From NCBI GenBank assembly GCA_964522105.1, contig CAZFVA010000014.1:20239-84238 (forward strand): a stretch of 64,000 bases of DNA, read 5' to 3'. Positions 7,913 to 17,100 of this stretch are shown here, piece by piece; position 1 is the first letter of the stretch; the number at the start of each line of letters is the position of its first letter. The notes under the pieces were generated by a model that did not search any database, was not told the DNA's origin, and worked only from the letters and a program-made list of their open reading frames with translations. The DNA comes from JAGOFO01 sp964522105 (lineage in GTDB: Bacteria; Myxococcota_A; UBA9042; DTJE01). The translations under genes and the position numbers were made by a program.

Positions 7913-9556
7913 ATGGCAGTTCACCTACTTGCCGGGAGGCCGGTTCCGGACTCGCTTGTTGACGATATTTCCGCGCTTACAGGCGCGTATTTCAGTGTAC
8001 GGCCCGACCCGCAGAACCAGGCGCAGCTTGTGTCCTTCGGGACGTCGGGGCATCGTGGCTGCTCGCTTAACGGGACGTTTAATGAAGACCACGTTCTGGC
8101 GGTCACGCAGGCGATGTGCGAGTACCGCAAGGGTCGCGGGATAACCGGGCCGCTGTTCATCGGGATGGACACGCACGCGCTGTCTGCGCCGGCACATGTC
8201 ACTGCGATCGAGGTCATGGCCGCCAACGGTGTTCAGGTCAGGTTTGCTGAAGGCAATCTGGTCACGCCGACCCCGGCAGTTTCACACGCGATTTTGACGT
8301 GGAATCGGGGACGTACAACGGACCTGGCTGATGGCGTTGTCATTACGCCTTCGCATAATCCGCCGTCAAACGGCGGCTTCAAGTACAACCCTCCGCACGG
8401 TGGACCGGCTGGCGGCGAAGAAACCGGCGCGATTCAGAAGCGCGCAAACCAGATTCTGCAGGACGGCCTTCGTGACGTGATGCGGCTGCCATATCAGGCG
8501 GCGTTGCAGGCCGAATGTGTCAGGCCGTACGATTTCATCACCGCGTATGTAGCCGATCTTAAACATATTATCAGGCTTGATACGATTCGCGGCGCCGGGT
8601 TGAAGCTGGGCGTTGATCCTCTGGGCGGGGCGTCGCTGCCCTACTGGGAAAGGATTAATGACGTTTACGGCCTGGACCTGGACATCGTAAATCCGGTTAT
8701 TGACCCGACGTTCAAGTTCATGCGGCTTGACCATGATGGCAAGATTCGTATGGATTGTTCGTCGCCATACGCGATGGCCGGGCTGATCGAGTACCGCGAC
8801 AAATTCGACGTGGCGTTTGGAAATGACCCTGATTCGGATCGTCACGGGATTGTGACGCGGTCGGCGGGATTGATGGCCCCGAATGCGTATCTGGCCGTGG
8901 CCATTGAGTATTTGTTTGGTAACAGGCCGGGCTGGCCCGCGACTGCGGCCATCGGCAAGACGCTCGTTTCAAGTTCGATTATTGACAGGGTCGGGGCCGA
9001 AATCGGTCGCCGCGTTGTTGAAGTCCCGGTCGGGTTCAAGTGGTTTGTGGACGGGTTGATCGATTCGTCGTTCGGTTTTGGTGGCGAAGAGAGTGCCGGG
9101 GCGTCTTTCCTGCGCCTGGATGGAACTGTCTGGACGACTGACAAGGACGGGATTATTGCCGACCTGCTGGCCGCAGAAATTCTGGCCGTGACCGGGCGCG
9201 ATCCTGGCGACCTGTACGCCGACATGGAACGCCGGTTCGGGCGGTCTTACTACACGCGCATTGATTCACCTGCCGATGCCGCGTCGCGGAAGATCCTGGG
9301 TAATTTGACGCCGGAAATGGTTGCCGCACAGGAGCTGGCCGGGGAACCGATTGTGGCCCGTCTGACAAGGGCGCCCGGTAACGATGCGCCGATCGGTGGC
9401 CTGAAGGTTGTCACGCCAGATGGCTGGTTTGCGGCCCGACCGTCCGGCACAGAAGACATCTACAAAATCTACGCCGAAAGCCTGAAAAGCCAGTCACACC
9501 TTGACGCCATCCTGTCCGATGCCCGTGTCATCGTCGACGCCGCCCTTGCACGGTAA
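7913..9556 (+). CDS. pgm: phosphoglucomutase (alpha-D-glucose phosphate-specific)
   Basis: A 547-residue cytoplasmic enzyme interconverting glucose-1- and glucose-6-phosphate; bacterial Pgm is usually about 546 residues. All four family signatures are visible: N-terminal FGTSGHRG, the phosphoserine loop TPSHNPP (about 145-151), the magnesium loop DPDSDR (about 305-310), the sugar-binding GGEESAG (about 390) and the phosphate-binding RPSGTE near the C-terminus. ATG 7913 has GAGG eight bases before it; an in-frame TTG at 7910 is less likely. It follows the lipoprotein gene by about 30 bp. Confidence 0.96.
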   Translation: MAVHLLAGRPVPDSLVDDISALTGAYFSVRPDPQNQAQLVSFGTSGHRGCSLNGTFNEDHVLAVTQAMCEYRKGRGITGPLFIGMDTHALSAPAHVTAIEVMAANGVQVRFAEGNLVTPTPAVSHAILTWNRGRTTDLADGVVITPSHNPPSNGGFKYNPPHGGPAGGEETGAIQKRANQILQDGLRDVMRLPYQAALQAECVRPYDFITAYVADLKHIIRLDTIRGAGLKLGVDPLGGASLPYWERINDVYGLDLDIVNPVIDPTFKFMRLDHDGKIRMDCSSPYAMAGLIEYRDKFDVAFGNDPDSDRHGIVTRSAGLMAPNAYLAVAIEYLFGNRPGWPATAAIGKTLVSSSIIDRVGAEIGRRVVEVPVGFKWFVDGLIDSSFGFGGEESAGASFLRLDGTVWTTDKDGIIADLLAAEILAVTGRDPGDLYADMERRFGRSYYTRIDSPADAASRKILGNLTPEMVAAQELAGEPIVARLTRAPGNDAPIGGLKVVTPDGWFAARPSGTEDIYKIYAESLKSQSHLDAILSDARVIVDAALAR

Positions 9557-9624
9557 AAAACCGGTGTCGCATCCAATTGTGTTTATGTGCTAACCTTTCG
9601 CCACCAATTTTCCGGGGTATTGAC

Positions 9625-10020
9625 GTGAAAGGGTTCATCGTTTTTGCAATGATTTTTGCGGTCGCGGTCATCGGTTGTACAAAACAGGCCAGGCCTGACA
9701 ATTGCGGCGAAGGCGACGCCATGGCTTCCTGCTGGTATGCAACGGGCTGCTGGGATGCCAGGTGCGGCGAGATGAATGACAACGGCGTCTGCTTCACGTC
9801 CGACGGTGAAGAAAACATGAAGATGGCCTGCGAAAAGCAGAGCAAGGGCGTCTTCTACTTCAAATGCCCGTGTCCGCACTTGAATGCCATCGGCGGTTGT
9901 GAAAACGGCCAGCTTTCAGATCGTGTAGTCACAACGTGGATTTACGGTAAAGGTATGACGCCTGACGAATACCAGAAAGTCTGCGAAACGTCGGCCTACA
10001 ACACGTTCATCAACCCGTAG
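9625..10020 (+). CDS. small Cys-rich lipoprotein
   Basis: A 131-residue protein starting at GTG 9625 with lipobox VAVIGC. The mature part has about ten Cys, including CWYATGCWDARC and CPCPHLNAIGGC, suggesting a disulfide-stabilised periplasmic or surface protein. No family is recognised. An upstream in-frame ATG at 9577 would put 16 residues ahead of the signal peptide and is rejected. Its stop lies four bases from the stop of the convergent TPR lipoprotein. Confidence 0.6.
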   Translation: MKGFIVFAMIFAVAVIGCTKQARPDNCGEGDAMASCWYATGCWDARCGEMNDNGVCFTSDGEENMKMACEKQSKGVFYFKCPCPHLNAIGGCENGQLSDRVVTTWIYGKGMTPDEYQKVCETSAYNTFINP

Positions 10021-10024
10021 CCTT

Positions 10025-10963
10025 TCATTTTTCAGGCTGGTCGGGAAACTTCACCGTACGTCCGCCCAGGTCGCAGCACACCGGGATTCCGTGGTCGCAT
10101 GCGATGCCGGCAAGCTCGACGGCGCGGTCTTTGTTGCCAAGTCTTTTCTGATTGTCAGCACTTCGGCACATAAGGTCCCAGTGAAGCGGATCCGATTCGG
10201 GCACGTCTGCAAAAAGTCGTTCAATCTCTTCGCCATATGCGTTCTTGTTGCCAAGTTCTGAAAGGGCAATCGCGTGGGCCAGCCTGATAATCACGCTGTC
10301 CGGGTTGCATTTCAGCCCTTCCGCCAAAGCTTTTTCAGCATTTTGAAAGTTCCCGACCGTCATCCATGCCGTTCCAAGTGTGTGCAGCAGAATGTCGGCA
10401 GGTCTGGAAAGCTCGACAGCCTTTTTAGCAAGCTCAAGGCCCTTTTTGTAGTTGCCGGTCATCAGTTCCTGGACTGCCGCCACATTGAATTTCATGGCCT
10501 CGGCCGGTATCAGTGCAAATGGCACAGGTATGCAGTTTGTGCCTTCGCGCCGCACGTTTATATAGACGACGATTTCCTTTCCCGGACATTGAAGGGCGAC
10601 CTTTTCGATGACGTCATCGCCTTCGGCCATCTTGACGCCATCGGCGTTGACCCGAAGCTCCGGCATCGTGTCGCGGCTGACCAGAATTGCGGCCGCCCCG
10701 CTTTCGCAAAGAAGTCGATTATCAGCAATGTACTTTGACAGGCGCATCCCGATTTCAAGCGGCTTTGATGGTTTTGCTCCAACGGCAGGGTCACAAGCGG
10801 CTGTCGGGTCGCTGATGAATCCGGGGTCCACGACCGGGTCGTCCTTAATCTGGGAAAAATTACATCCGATTGTGGCCGCAGTCGTAACTGCCGCCAGAGT
10901 CAATAAGACGGTCCGCGCCGCCTGTCCCGCGACGATGTTTTTAACCAAGTTCTTGATATTCAT
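10025..10963 (-). CDS. lipoprotein with TPR repeats
   Basis: A 312-residue protein with signal peptide and lipobox AATIGC. The first half of the mature protein is unassigned (ends CIPVPFALIP). Residues from about 165 to 290 form at least three TPR-like helical hairpins (NYKKGLELAKKAVELSRPAD, NFQNAEKALAEGLKCNPDS). TPRs bind partner proteins, so this may be an envelope scaffold or assembly factor. Four Cys near the end (DLMC, IACDHG, VCCD) are unusual. There is no clear operon partner. Confidence 0.65.
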   Translation of the reverse strand: MNIKNLVKNIVAGQAARTVLLTLAAVTTAATIGCNFSQIKDDPVVDPGFISDPTAACDPAVGAKPSKPLEIGMRLSKYIADNRLLCESGAAAILVSRDTMPELRVNADGVKMAEGDDVIEKVALQCPGKEIVVYINVRREGTNCIPVPFALIPAEAMKFNVAAVQELMTGNYKKGLELAKKAVELSRPADILLHTLGTAWMTVGNFQNAEKALAEGLKCNPDSVIIRLAHAIALSELGNKNAYGEEIERLFADVPESDPLHWDLMCRSADNQKRLGNKDRAVELAGIACDHGIPVCCDLGGRTVKFPDQPEK

Positions 10964-11117
10964 CAGTTCTGTCCCCTGTGCCGGAAGCCTTCACGCAATT
11001 GTACTCCCCGCCGCCATACGACCCAAAGTCGGGGCCATAAAATCTGGATGACGCCCGATGCACTCGGGTCTTTTCCCGAAAGCCTCAATGGTGCATACTT
11101 GGCCTGCTTTGGAAGCT

Positions 11118-11200
11118 GCCGGGGTGGCGGAATGGTAGACGCAGGGGACTTAAAATCCCTTGATCGTATGGTCGTGCGGGTTCAAGTCCCGCCCTCGGTA
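11118..11200 (+). tRNA. tRNA-Leu (anticodon UAA)
   Basis: A class II tRNA of 83 nt. The acceptor arm GCCGGGG (11118-11124) pairs with CCTCGGT (11193-11199) with two G-U pairs. The anticodon stem GGGGA/TCCCT encloses loop CTTAAAA with anticodon TAA. A long variable arm and a T arm GCGGG-TTCAAGT-CCCGC follow. The discriminator is A (11200), and CCA is not encoded. Confidence 0.93.
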
Positions 11201-11218
11201 CTAATGGATATTATTGGG

Positions 11219-12460
11219 TTATTTGGCTGGATTGATGCCCGGTCCCTGGGTCGGTGCGATCAGGCCCTGATGAATCAGCATCAGTTCGGCGGACACCGGT
11301 TCGCTGGTGTTTTCATTAAGGATGCCCCAGCCGTCGGGACTTGAGTCCCCGTGAAGCATCCACCAGCTCCAGTCCAGGTCCTGGTCGCGGATAAATCCCA
11401 TGAAGGTGTCAAACCACAGGCTGGCGTCGTCGCCTTTGTTGAAACACGAGTTGCACAGGCCGAATTCGCCGATCCAGACCGGCGCCGTCGTCGCCAGGCC
11501 TTCTTCAAGCACGAAAGCCCAGTTGTTCTGCCAGTTTTCAATCATGGTTTCCGGTGTTCGACCGTTAAGAAACCATGGATATCCGTGAATTTCATATACC
11601 AGCCGGTTCGGCACGCTAAGTTGAATCGGCCATAACCGCGCGTTATAGATGTCCTGCGAGTAGTTGACGCCTTCGACAAATATCAGCCAGTCCGGCGCAA
11701 CTTCCAGAACAGCATCGCCGCCCCGTTCAGCGGCCGCCGCCCAGTCCAATGCGTCCCCGTTGTCGGGACCCCACGTTGTCACAAAGCGAGGTTCGTTACG
11801 CAGGTCAGCACCAATAACGGCGGGCTGGTTCTTGTACCGTGCAGCGATGGTTCGCCAGTCGTTCAGCCAGTTTTCTTCTGGAAACCTTTCGTTGTACCAG
11901 AGTGTGTTGTCATCGTCGCTTTTGCAGCAGTAGATGGCGTCGGAAATGTGGTTGTTCATGATGATCATGATGCCCTCGGCGGCCAGGGCTTCGACCACCG
12001 CGTCCATCACTTCCAGCGATGTTTTCCCGATCAGGTCCGGGTTTGCGGTCAGTTTGTCGGCCGCCACAACCGGGTTCGTCTCGACCAGTTCGTTTGACCA
12101 CACCAGCCTGATGCTGTTGAATCCCAGTTCATGCAGTTTGGCCGCGATGACGTGCCTGTCCTGCAGTTGCAGCCCCGACATCGTGAAGTCCGGCCCTTCG
12201 CCACGATTCCAGTTGTAACCAGACAATTTTACACGGGTTCCTTCGGCATCAACTATCCACCGTCCGCTTGTCCGCAGCGGCATCGGTGGCAGCAGGGGAT
12301 TGACGATGGCGATGTCAGTGGCGATGTCAGTGGTGGTGTCAGTGGTGGTGTCGGCAATGGCGGTATCGTCAATTGTGTCGAGGCCTTCTGAACTTCCGGC
12401 GCACCCGTAAATCATCGCAGATACAACAATCAGACACGGCAGCAGACGGTGGTTTTTCAT
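11219..12460 (-). CDS. lipoprotein glycoside hydrolase family 5 (cellulase-like)
   Basis: A 413-residue protein with lipobox MIYGC, then a short Asp/Thr linker (repeats of DTTT and DIAT) and a GH5 TIM barrel. DLRNEP carries the proton-donor Glu, WIGEFG the nucleophile Glu, and NNHISD and EIHGYPW fit the conserved His positions. It probably cleaves beta-linked glucan or mannan at the cell surface; the precise substrate cannot be told. The stop is 18 bp from the 3' end of the convergent tRNA-Leu. It is the second surface glycosidase in the window, alongside the GH-A lipoprotein near 3 kb. Confidence 0.85.
   Translation of the reverse strand: MKNHRLLPCLIVVSAMIYGCAGSSEGLDTIDDTAIADTTTDTTTDIATDIAIVNPLLPPMPLRTSGRWIVDAEGTRVKLSGYNWNRGEGPDFTMSGLQLQDRHVIAAKLHELGFNSIRLVWSNELVETNPVVAADKLTANPDLIGKTSLEVMDAVVEALAAEGIMIIMNNHISDAIYCCKSDDDNTLWYNERFPEENWLNDWRTIAARYKNQPAVIGADLRNEPRFVTTWGPDNGDALDWAAAAERGGDAVLEVAPDWLIFVEGVNYSQDIYNARLWPIQLSVPNRLVYEIHGYPWFLNGRTPETMIENWQNNWAFVLEEGLATTAPVWIGEFGLCNSCFNKGDDASLWFDTFMGFIRDQDLDWSWWMLHGDSSPDGWGILNENTSEPVSAELMLIHQGLIAPTQGPGINPAK
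12303..12354. repeat. short tandem repeat in the lipoprotein linker
   Basis: Near-perfect 12-bp units (variants of ggcgatgtcagt and ggtggtgtcagt) encode the DTTT/DIAT linker of the GH5 lipoprotein. Slippage here would change linker length in steps of four residues without breaking the frame. Confidence 0.7.
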
Positions 12461-12510
12461 CAGGGTGCTCCGGTTTTATCAAAGTAGCAGGACAAACGCA
12501 GGTCGCAAAA

Positions 12511-13416
12511 TCACGGTACGAAACAAAGGATGCGGGCACGGATGTGCATGATGGCAGCGGCTTCGATCCTGTGGTCAATGATGGCATCGATAGGCGTGAC
12601 GCCGTTCGGAGTGTTTCCACGGGGATTAAATATCATATAGAAGTGCTTGTCTTTAGGGCTTTTGTACAGTCCGTTGAAGTTCAGCAGACGTTCACGCTCG
12701 CCTGTGGTCAGGTCTGCTTCCCTGACGAATTCATCAAGGTCCCTGCGTGAATTTATCATTCGTTTCACGTCTTTCCAGTCTGCGATTCTGGCGTCGGCTC
12801 CGAATTCCTTCTTGCACTTTTTGTCCATGTAAACCCATTCACGGTAGGATTTCCGTGTCGAAAGCAGTTTCGGGCTGCGCGGCTGATCAATCAGGCGTTC
12901 GGCCCTCGCCACATTGACTACTTCCGAATGAACCTTCATCTCGACGCGGTGTTCAGCCGGTTCTTCACGGTAACGCGGTGCCACATAACAAAGCACGCGT
13001 TTGTTGTTGTCGCGGCGTGATTTAAGCTCGAACAGATGGTTTGCAAGCTGATCGATGACGCGGCCGGTATGTCTGGAAGGCCGGTTACTTCTCATGTGGA
13101 TGAAGTATGCGTTATCCCTCGGGTCCATCTTTTTGCCCTGATACGTCACAAGCGCAAACGACCTTTTACTTGTAAGTCCGGTGTCTTCCATGAAATCAAT
13201 CATGGCAGGGTGGCGTCTTGAATATTCGATTATGTCGGTCCAGTCCGCGATTTCGGCGTTCGGGCCGAATTCGTCCCTGCAAGCCTTTCCAAGCTTGTCC
13301 TGTTCATTAAATCTTTCAGAAGTGGTCATGAATCCTGACCGGGAAATCGGGCGTGCGTCTGAAGCGCCGGCCACAAGCAAGGTCAGCATAAATACGGATA
13401 CGATCAGCTTTTTCAT
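12511..13416 (-). CDS. secreted protein with a duplicated unknown domain
   Basis: A 301-residue protein with a cleavable signal peptide (MKKLIVSVFMLTLLVAGASDA) and no lipobox Cys. It holds two copies of the same domain of about 100 residues, from C46 to V145 and from C201 to V300, offset by exactly 155 residues. Both keep C-x3-EFG-x2-A-x-IADW near the start and R-V/I-LC-Y/F-V at the end, with one Cys near each end that could pair within the domain. No known family is recognised. GGGGA sits upstream of ATG 13416. It has no evident operon partner. Confidence 0.65.
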   Translation of the reverse strand: MKKLIVSVFMLTLLVAGASDARPISRSGFMTTSERFNEQDKLGKACRDEFGPNAEIADWTDIIEYSRRHPAMIDFMEDTGLTSKRSFALVTYQGKKMDPRDNAYFIHMRSNRPSRHTGRVIDQLANHLFELKSRRDNNKRVLCYVAPRYREEPAEHRVEMKVHSEVVNVARAERLIDQPRSPKLLSTRKSYREWVYMDKKCKKEFGADARIADWKDVKRMINSRRDLDEFVREADLTTGERERLLNFNGLYKSPKDKHFYMIFNPRGNTPNGVTPIDAIIDHRIEAAAIMHIRARILCFVP

Positions 13417-13465
13417 GGGTTTTCCCCGTTAAATGCGCCACGCAATTCTATCACGAAGACCGGAA

Positions 13466-14449
13466 TTAACTCCAGACTTCAGGATTTACAGTGTCCTGTG
13501 GCAGCCTGCCGTGCAGGACGTCAAGCAGGTTTGCCGCCGCGCCGACAGCCATGTCATCCCGTGTCCGAAATGATGCGCTTCCGACGTGCGGCAGGATCAG
13601 ACAGTTCGGCAGTGCAACAAGCGGGTGGTCGGGCGGCAGGGGCTCGGGGTCAGTAACGTCAAGGGCGGCCCCGAAGATCCGGCCTGACGAAAGAGCATCC
13701 ACAAGGGCATCGGTATCAATGCACGGACCTCGTGCTGTATTTATCAGCACGGCACTTTCTTTCATCAAAGCCAGCGTCCGGGTGTTAATGATATGTCTGG
13801 TTGCAGCGGTCAAGGGGCAGTGTAGCGACACAAAGTCTGATTCCTGCAGCAGCTCTTCAATCGTTTCAACGGCAGTCACAGGTGCCGATTGCGGCGGCAC
13901 CATGAACGGGTTCGGGTCAAAATACAGAACATTCATTCCAAAACCGGCGGCACGTCGCGCCATCGCCGCGCCAATCCTGCCCATCCCGACAATACCGAGC
14001 GTGGCGCCCCAGATGTCGTGACCGCGCAGCGTCCGTGGCCCCCAGGTTTTCCACTGCCCCGTCGCAACGTTTTCGATGCCTTCCTTGACCCGCCTTGCCG
14101 CGGCCATCAGCAGCGTAAACGCCAGATCCGCTGTCGTTTCGGTAAGTTGGTCGGGTGTATTTGTGACGACGATGTGCCTGGCAGTCGCCGCCTGTACGTC
14201 AACATTGTTATATCCAGCCGAAAACAGGCTTACGACCTTCAGGCCCGGTCCCGCAGCGTCAAGCAGGGCCGCATCGACCGTATCAGACAGCAGGCATAAA
14301 ATCGCGTCCATCCCGCGCACCAGATCAGTCAATTCCTGTCTGGACGGTGGCAGTTCGCCTTCCCACACATTCACGTCACATTCTTCAGACAGCCGCGTCA
14401 GACCTGCATCCGGGATCATCCTTGAAACAAAAACCTTCGGTCGTGCCAT
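13466..14449 (-). CDS. D-isomer-specific 2-hydroxyacid dehydrogenase (glyoxylate/hydroxypyruvate reductase-like)
   Basis: A 327-residue NAD(P)-dependent dehydrogenase. The Rossmann motif is GIVGMGRIG. The substrate loop SAGYNNVDV and catalytic Arg (NTARGP), Glu (DVTDPEPL) and His (LPHVGSAS) are all in place. Length and motifs fit glyoxylate or hydroxypyruvate reductase more than phosphoglycerate dehydrogenase, since no ACT or regulatory domain is attached. ATG 14449 begins MARPKVFVSR; longer in-frame starts add residues unlike the family. It is divergent from nadE. Confidence 0.87.
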   Translation of the reverse strand: MARPKVFVSRMIPDAGLTRLSEECDVNVWEGELPPSRQELTDLVRGMDAILCLLSDTVDAALLDAAGPGLKVVSLFSAGYNNVDVQAATARHIVVTNTPDQLTETTADLAFTLLMAAARRVKEGIENVATGQWKTWGPRTLRGHDIWGATLGIVGMGRIGAAMARRAAGFGMNVLYFDPNPFMVPPQSAPVTAVETIEELLQESDFVSLHCPLTAATRHIINTRTLALMKESAVLINTARGPCIDTDALVDALSSGRIFGAALDVTDPEPLPPDHPLVALPNCLILPHVGSASFRTRDDMAVGAAANLLDVLHGRLPQDTVNPEVWS

Positions 14450-14599
14450 TTCCTGAACCTCTTTCCACCGTATTAACGCGCCCGACGATGCCTGCGCCGT
14501 CGAATTCTTCAGCCTTGAATCTTGCACATAAATTGGCCATCTGGCAAAAAACGTCGTTGACTGATACTTTGTCAGTGTAAGCGGCTACGGAAATCTGAA

Positions 14600-16300
14600 A
14601 TGGATTCAATAAACATTGCCCTTGTACAGGGCGACCCTGTCGTTGGTGACATTGACGGAAACGTCGCGCTGGCGTTGGCGGCGTGGACTGATGCGCGTGA
14701 TAAGGGTGCCGATCTTGTAGTGTTTTCCGAGCTTTTCATTGTTGGTTATCCGCCTGAAGACCTGGTCTTAAAGCCTGTTTTTATTCGTCGGGCGATGGCT
14801 GCGGCCGAGTGTCTGGCAAATCAAACGGTGGACGGCCCGGGGATCATTGTGGGTTGTCCCTGGACTGTGAACGGTCAGGTCGGAAACGCGGCGCTGTTGC
14901 TGGACGGCGGAAAAGTGCAGGCTGTGCGCTTCAAGCATCATCTGCCAAATTATGGTGTCTTTGATGAAAAGCGAGTCTTTGTGCCGGGGCCGCTTCCCGA
15001 ACCTGTTGATTTCAGGGGATTATTGCTTGGGCTGCCGATTTGCGAAGACATCTGGATGTCGGACGTATGCAGACATCTGAAGGTCCGTGGCGCCCGGATT
15101 CTGATAGCGCTTAACGGTTCACCATTCGAAGCCGACAAAGTCGATCAGCGCGTCGATGTCGCTTCAGCCCGGGTGCGCGAAACGGGACTGCCGCTGATAT
15201 ATGTTAATCAGTGCGGTGGCCAGGATGAACTGGTTTTTGACGGTACATCGTTCGTGATGGCTGCCCTCGGGGATGAATTCTGCGGTCCGTCCTGCGAATT
15301 CCGAAATCCGGTGAATGTTCGCTTTCCGTCCTGGAAAGAACACGTCGAGATCACCAGGTGGACTTTGTTCGCCGACACCTGGACTTGTGCCGCCGGTACT
15401 GTTGTTCCGCAGGCCGGTCATGAAGAATCGGTTTATCAGGCGATGGTTCTTGGGCTTCGCGACTACATCAAAAAAAATCGTTTCCCGGGTGTCGTCATCG
15501 GCCTTTCCGGTGGCGTTGACAGCGCCCTTACAGCGGCGGTGGCGGTTGATGCGCTTGGCCCCGACCACGTTCACTGCATAATGCTTCCGTACCAATACAC
15601 CAGTTCAGTCAGTCTTGAAGAAGCTGCCGAAACAGCGAAGCTGCTGGGTGTGCGGTATGACGTTGTTCCGATCGGCCCCGCTGTCGAGGCGCTTGGCGGG
15701 ATGCTGTCCGGTCTGTTTACCGGCCGTAAACCCGACATTACTGAAGAAAACATTCAGGCGCGTGTTCGCGGGGTCGTGCTGATGGCCGTTTCAAACAAGT
15801 TTGGCGGCATGGTGTTGACCACCGGCAATAAATCAGAATCTTCAACTGGTTACGCCACTATATACGGCGATATGTGCGGCGGATATTCGGTCCTGAAAGA
15901 CGTTTATAAGACTGAAGTCTTTGCACTGTGTCACTGGCGTAACGCCAACTGGCCTTCGGGTGCGCTGGGGCCGAATGGCAGGATAATTCCTGAAAGGACG
16001 ATCACGCGCCCCCCGAGCGCCGAACTGCGCCCCGATCAGAAGGATCAGGATTCGCTCCCCCCGTACGCCCAACTTGATGAAATTCTTGAAAGTCTTGTCG
16101 AGGGCGAAAAGTCGTGGGATGAAATCTCGGCCGGCGGTCATGATCCCGCGATGGTCGCCAGGATCGAAAACCTGCTTTACACGTCAGAATACAAGCGCCG
16201 CCAGGGTGCCCCGGGCGTGAAAATCACGTCCCGTAACTTCGGCCGCGATCGTCGTTATCCAATTACAAACAGATTCAGAGATATGCGCAGGAAGGGGTAG
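14600..16300 (+). CDS. nadE: glutamine-dependent NAD+ synthetase
   Basis: A 566-residue cytoplasmic two-domain enzyme that turns deamido-NAD+ into NAD+ using ATP and glutamine-derived ammonia. The N-terminal nitrilase-fold amidase keeps the Glu (FSELFIVGYPPEDL), Lys (FKHHLPNYGVFDE) and Cys (LPICEDIW) triad. The C-terminal synthetase has the PP-loop SGGVDS (about 303-308), TGNKSE and a typical RPPSAELRPDQ segment. The length is normal for NadE of this type. Its stop lies one base from the stop of the convergent PilZ gene. Confidence 0.96.
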   Translation: MDSINIALVQGDPVVGDIDGNVALALAAWTDARDKGADLVVFSELFIVGYPPEDLVLKPVFIRRAMAAAECLANQTVDGPGIIVGCPWTVNGQVGNAALLLDGGKVQAVRFKHHLPNYGVFDEKRVFVPGPLPEPVDFRGLLLGLPICEDIWMSDVCRHLKVRGARILIALNGSPFEADKVDQRVDVASARVRETGLPLIYVNQCGGQDELVFDGTSFVMAALGDEFCGPSCEFRNPVNVRFPSWKEHVEITRWTLFADTWTCAAGTVVPQAGHEESVYQAMVLGLRDYIKKNRFPGVVIGLSGGVDSALTAAVAVDALGPDHVHCIMLPYQYTSSVSLEEAAETAKLLGVRYDVVPIGPAVEALGGMLSGLFTGRKPDITEENIQARVRGVVLMAVSNKFGGMVLTTGNKSESSTGYATIYGDMCGGYSVLKDVYKTEVFALCHWRNANWPSGALGPNGRIIPERTITRPPSAELRPDQKDQDSLPPYAQLDEILESLVEGEKSWDEISAGGHDPAMVARIENLLYTSEYKRRQGAPGVKITSRNFGRDRRYPITNRFRDMRRKG

Positions 16301-16301
16301 A

Positions 16302-17012
16302 TCAGCCTACGTCAACGCCGTACTTGTCCACGAAAGCTGTCAGCGATGCCTCGACGTCTTTTGGAATGTCCAGGAACTTCAAGCCCATGCCGCTGTTAGC
16401 CGAGCCTGCTTCCGGTTCGCGCGTCCAGGCGACCTGCGCCTTGATGCAACTGACTGCGTCGGAACCTGGCAGATACAGGTCAACGTTGACGATGCTGGTG
16501 ACCGGTTCCGGTTTCAGGGTGCGCACAAACGCGCCGCCTTCACTGATGTTGACGACGTACTGATTGGCAGGGGTGTCGGTCGCGAAGAAACGTACCGGTA
16601 TGGACGATTCACAAACTTCCGTCTGCGTCATGTCGCCGAATTCTTCAGATCTGGCGATGCACAATCCGACAAAATCGCGAATGGATTCCTGATCTTCCCG
16701 CGAAAGGTCGCCGAACATGATCAGCATACCGCCAAGCACACCGGATTTGTGATCTTCAACCGTCGATCGCAGTACGCGTCCCGGGACGACCAGCAGCTTG
16801 CCGGTTCCTGGCAGGGCAAAGCTGACTTCACCCCACAGCGGGCCTGGTTCGGCGACTTCAGTGGTAAAAATATGCATGCCGATATTGGCGATTCGCTGGC
16901 ATTGACCTTCGAAAGTTATGTCCCCGATCGTGAACGTCACGGGAAACGCGAAGAATACACGGCGATGTTTTCTAAGCTCTCTGGCGTGTTGAACCTGGCT
17001 TGTCTCACTCAT
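16302..17012 (-). CDS. tandem PilZ-domain protein
   Basis: A 236-residue soluble protein with two PilZ-like domains. The N-terminal copy starts RKHRRVFFAFPV and the C-terminal copy contains NISEGGAFVRT and GMGLKFLDIP, a pattern like the expanded myxobacterial PilZ family. PilZ domains usually bind c-di-GMP through RxxxR and D/NxSxxG. Copy 1 has RKHRR but IANIG in place of NxSxxG, and copy 2 keeps NISEGG but has no clear RxxxR. Binding may therefore be split or lost. GGGGG precedes ATG 17012. A single-domain PilZ gene and a GGDEF gene lie just upstream on the same strand. Confidence 0.8.
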   Translation of the reverse strand: MSETSQVQHARELRKHRRVFFAFPVTFTIGDITFEGQCQRIANIGMHIFTTEVAEPGPLWGEVSFALPGTGKLLVVPGRVLRSTVEDHKSGVLGGMLIMFGDLSREDQESIRDFVGLCIARSEEFGDMTQTEVCESSIPVRFFATDTPANQYVVNISEGGAFVRTLKPEPVTSIVNVDLYLPGSDAVSCIKAQVAWTREPEAGSANSGMGLKFLDIPKDVEASLTAFVDKYGVDVG

Positions 17013-17100
17013 TTCGTGCCCCCAAAACTTATCAAGGCGATCAAGTCGGACATAAGTTATTCAAAGAATATTCGCGGCGAAAATTTCGCCACCGGCGGAA

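Noticed and set aside
10018..10040. possible terminator between the two convergent lipoprotein genes
   Set aside because: The AGCCT/AGGCT stem is only five base pairs with a ten-base loop and no clear T run on either side of it.
14385..14609. 74-codon minus-strand frame between the dehydrogenase and nadE
   Set aside because: No recognisable domain or ribosome site; it overlaps the start of both flanking genes.
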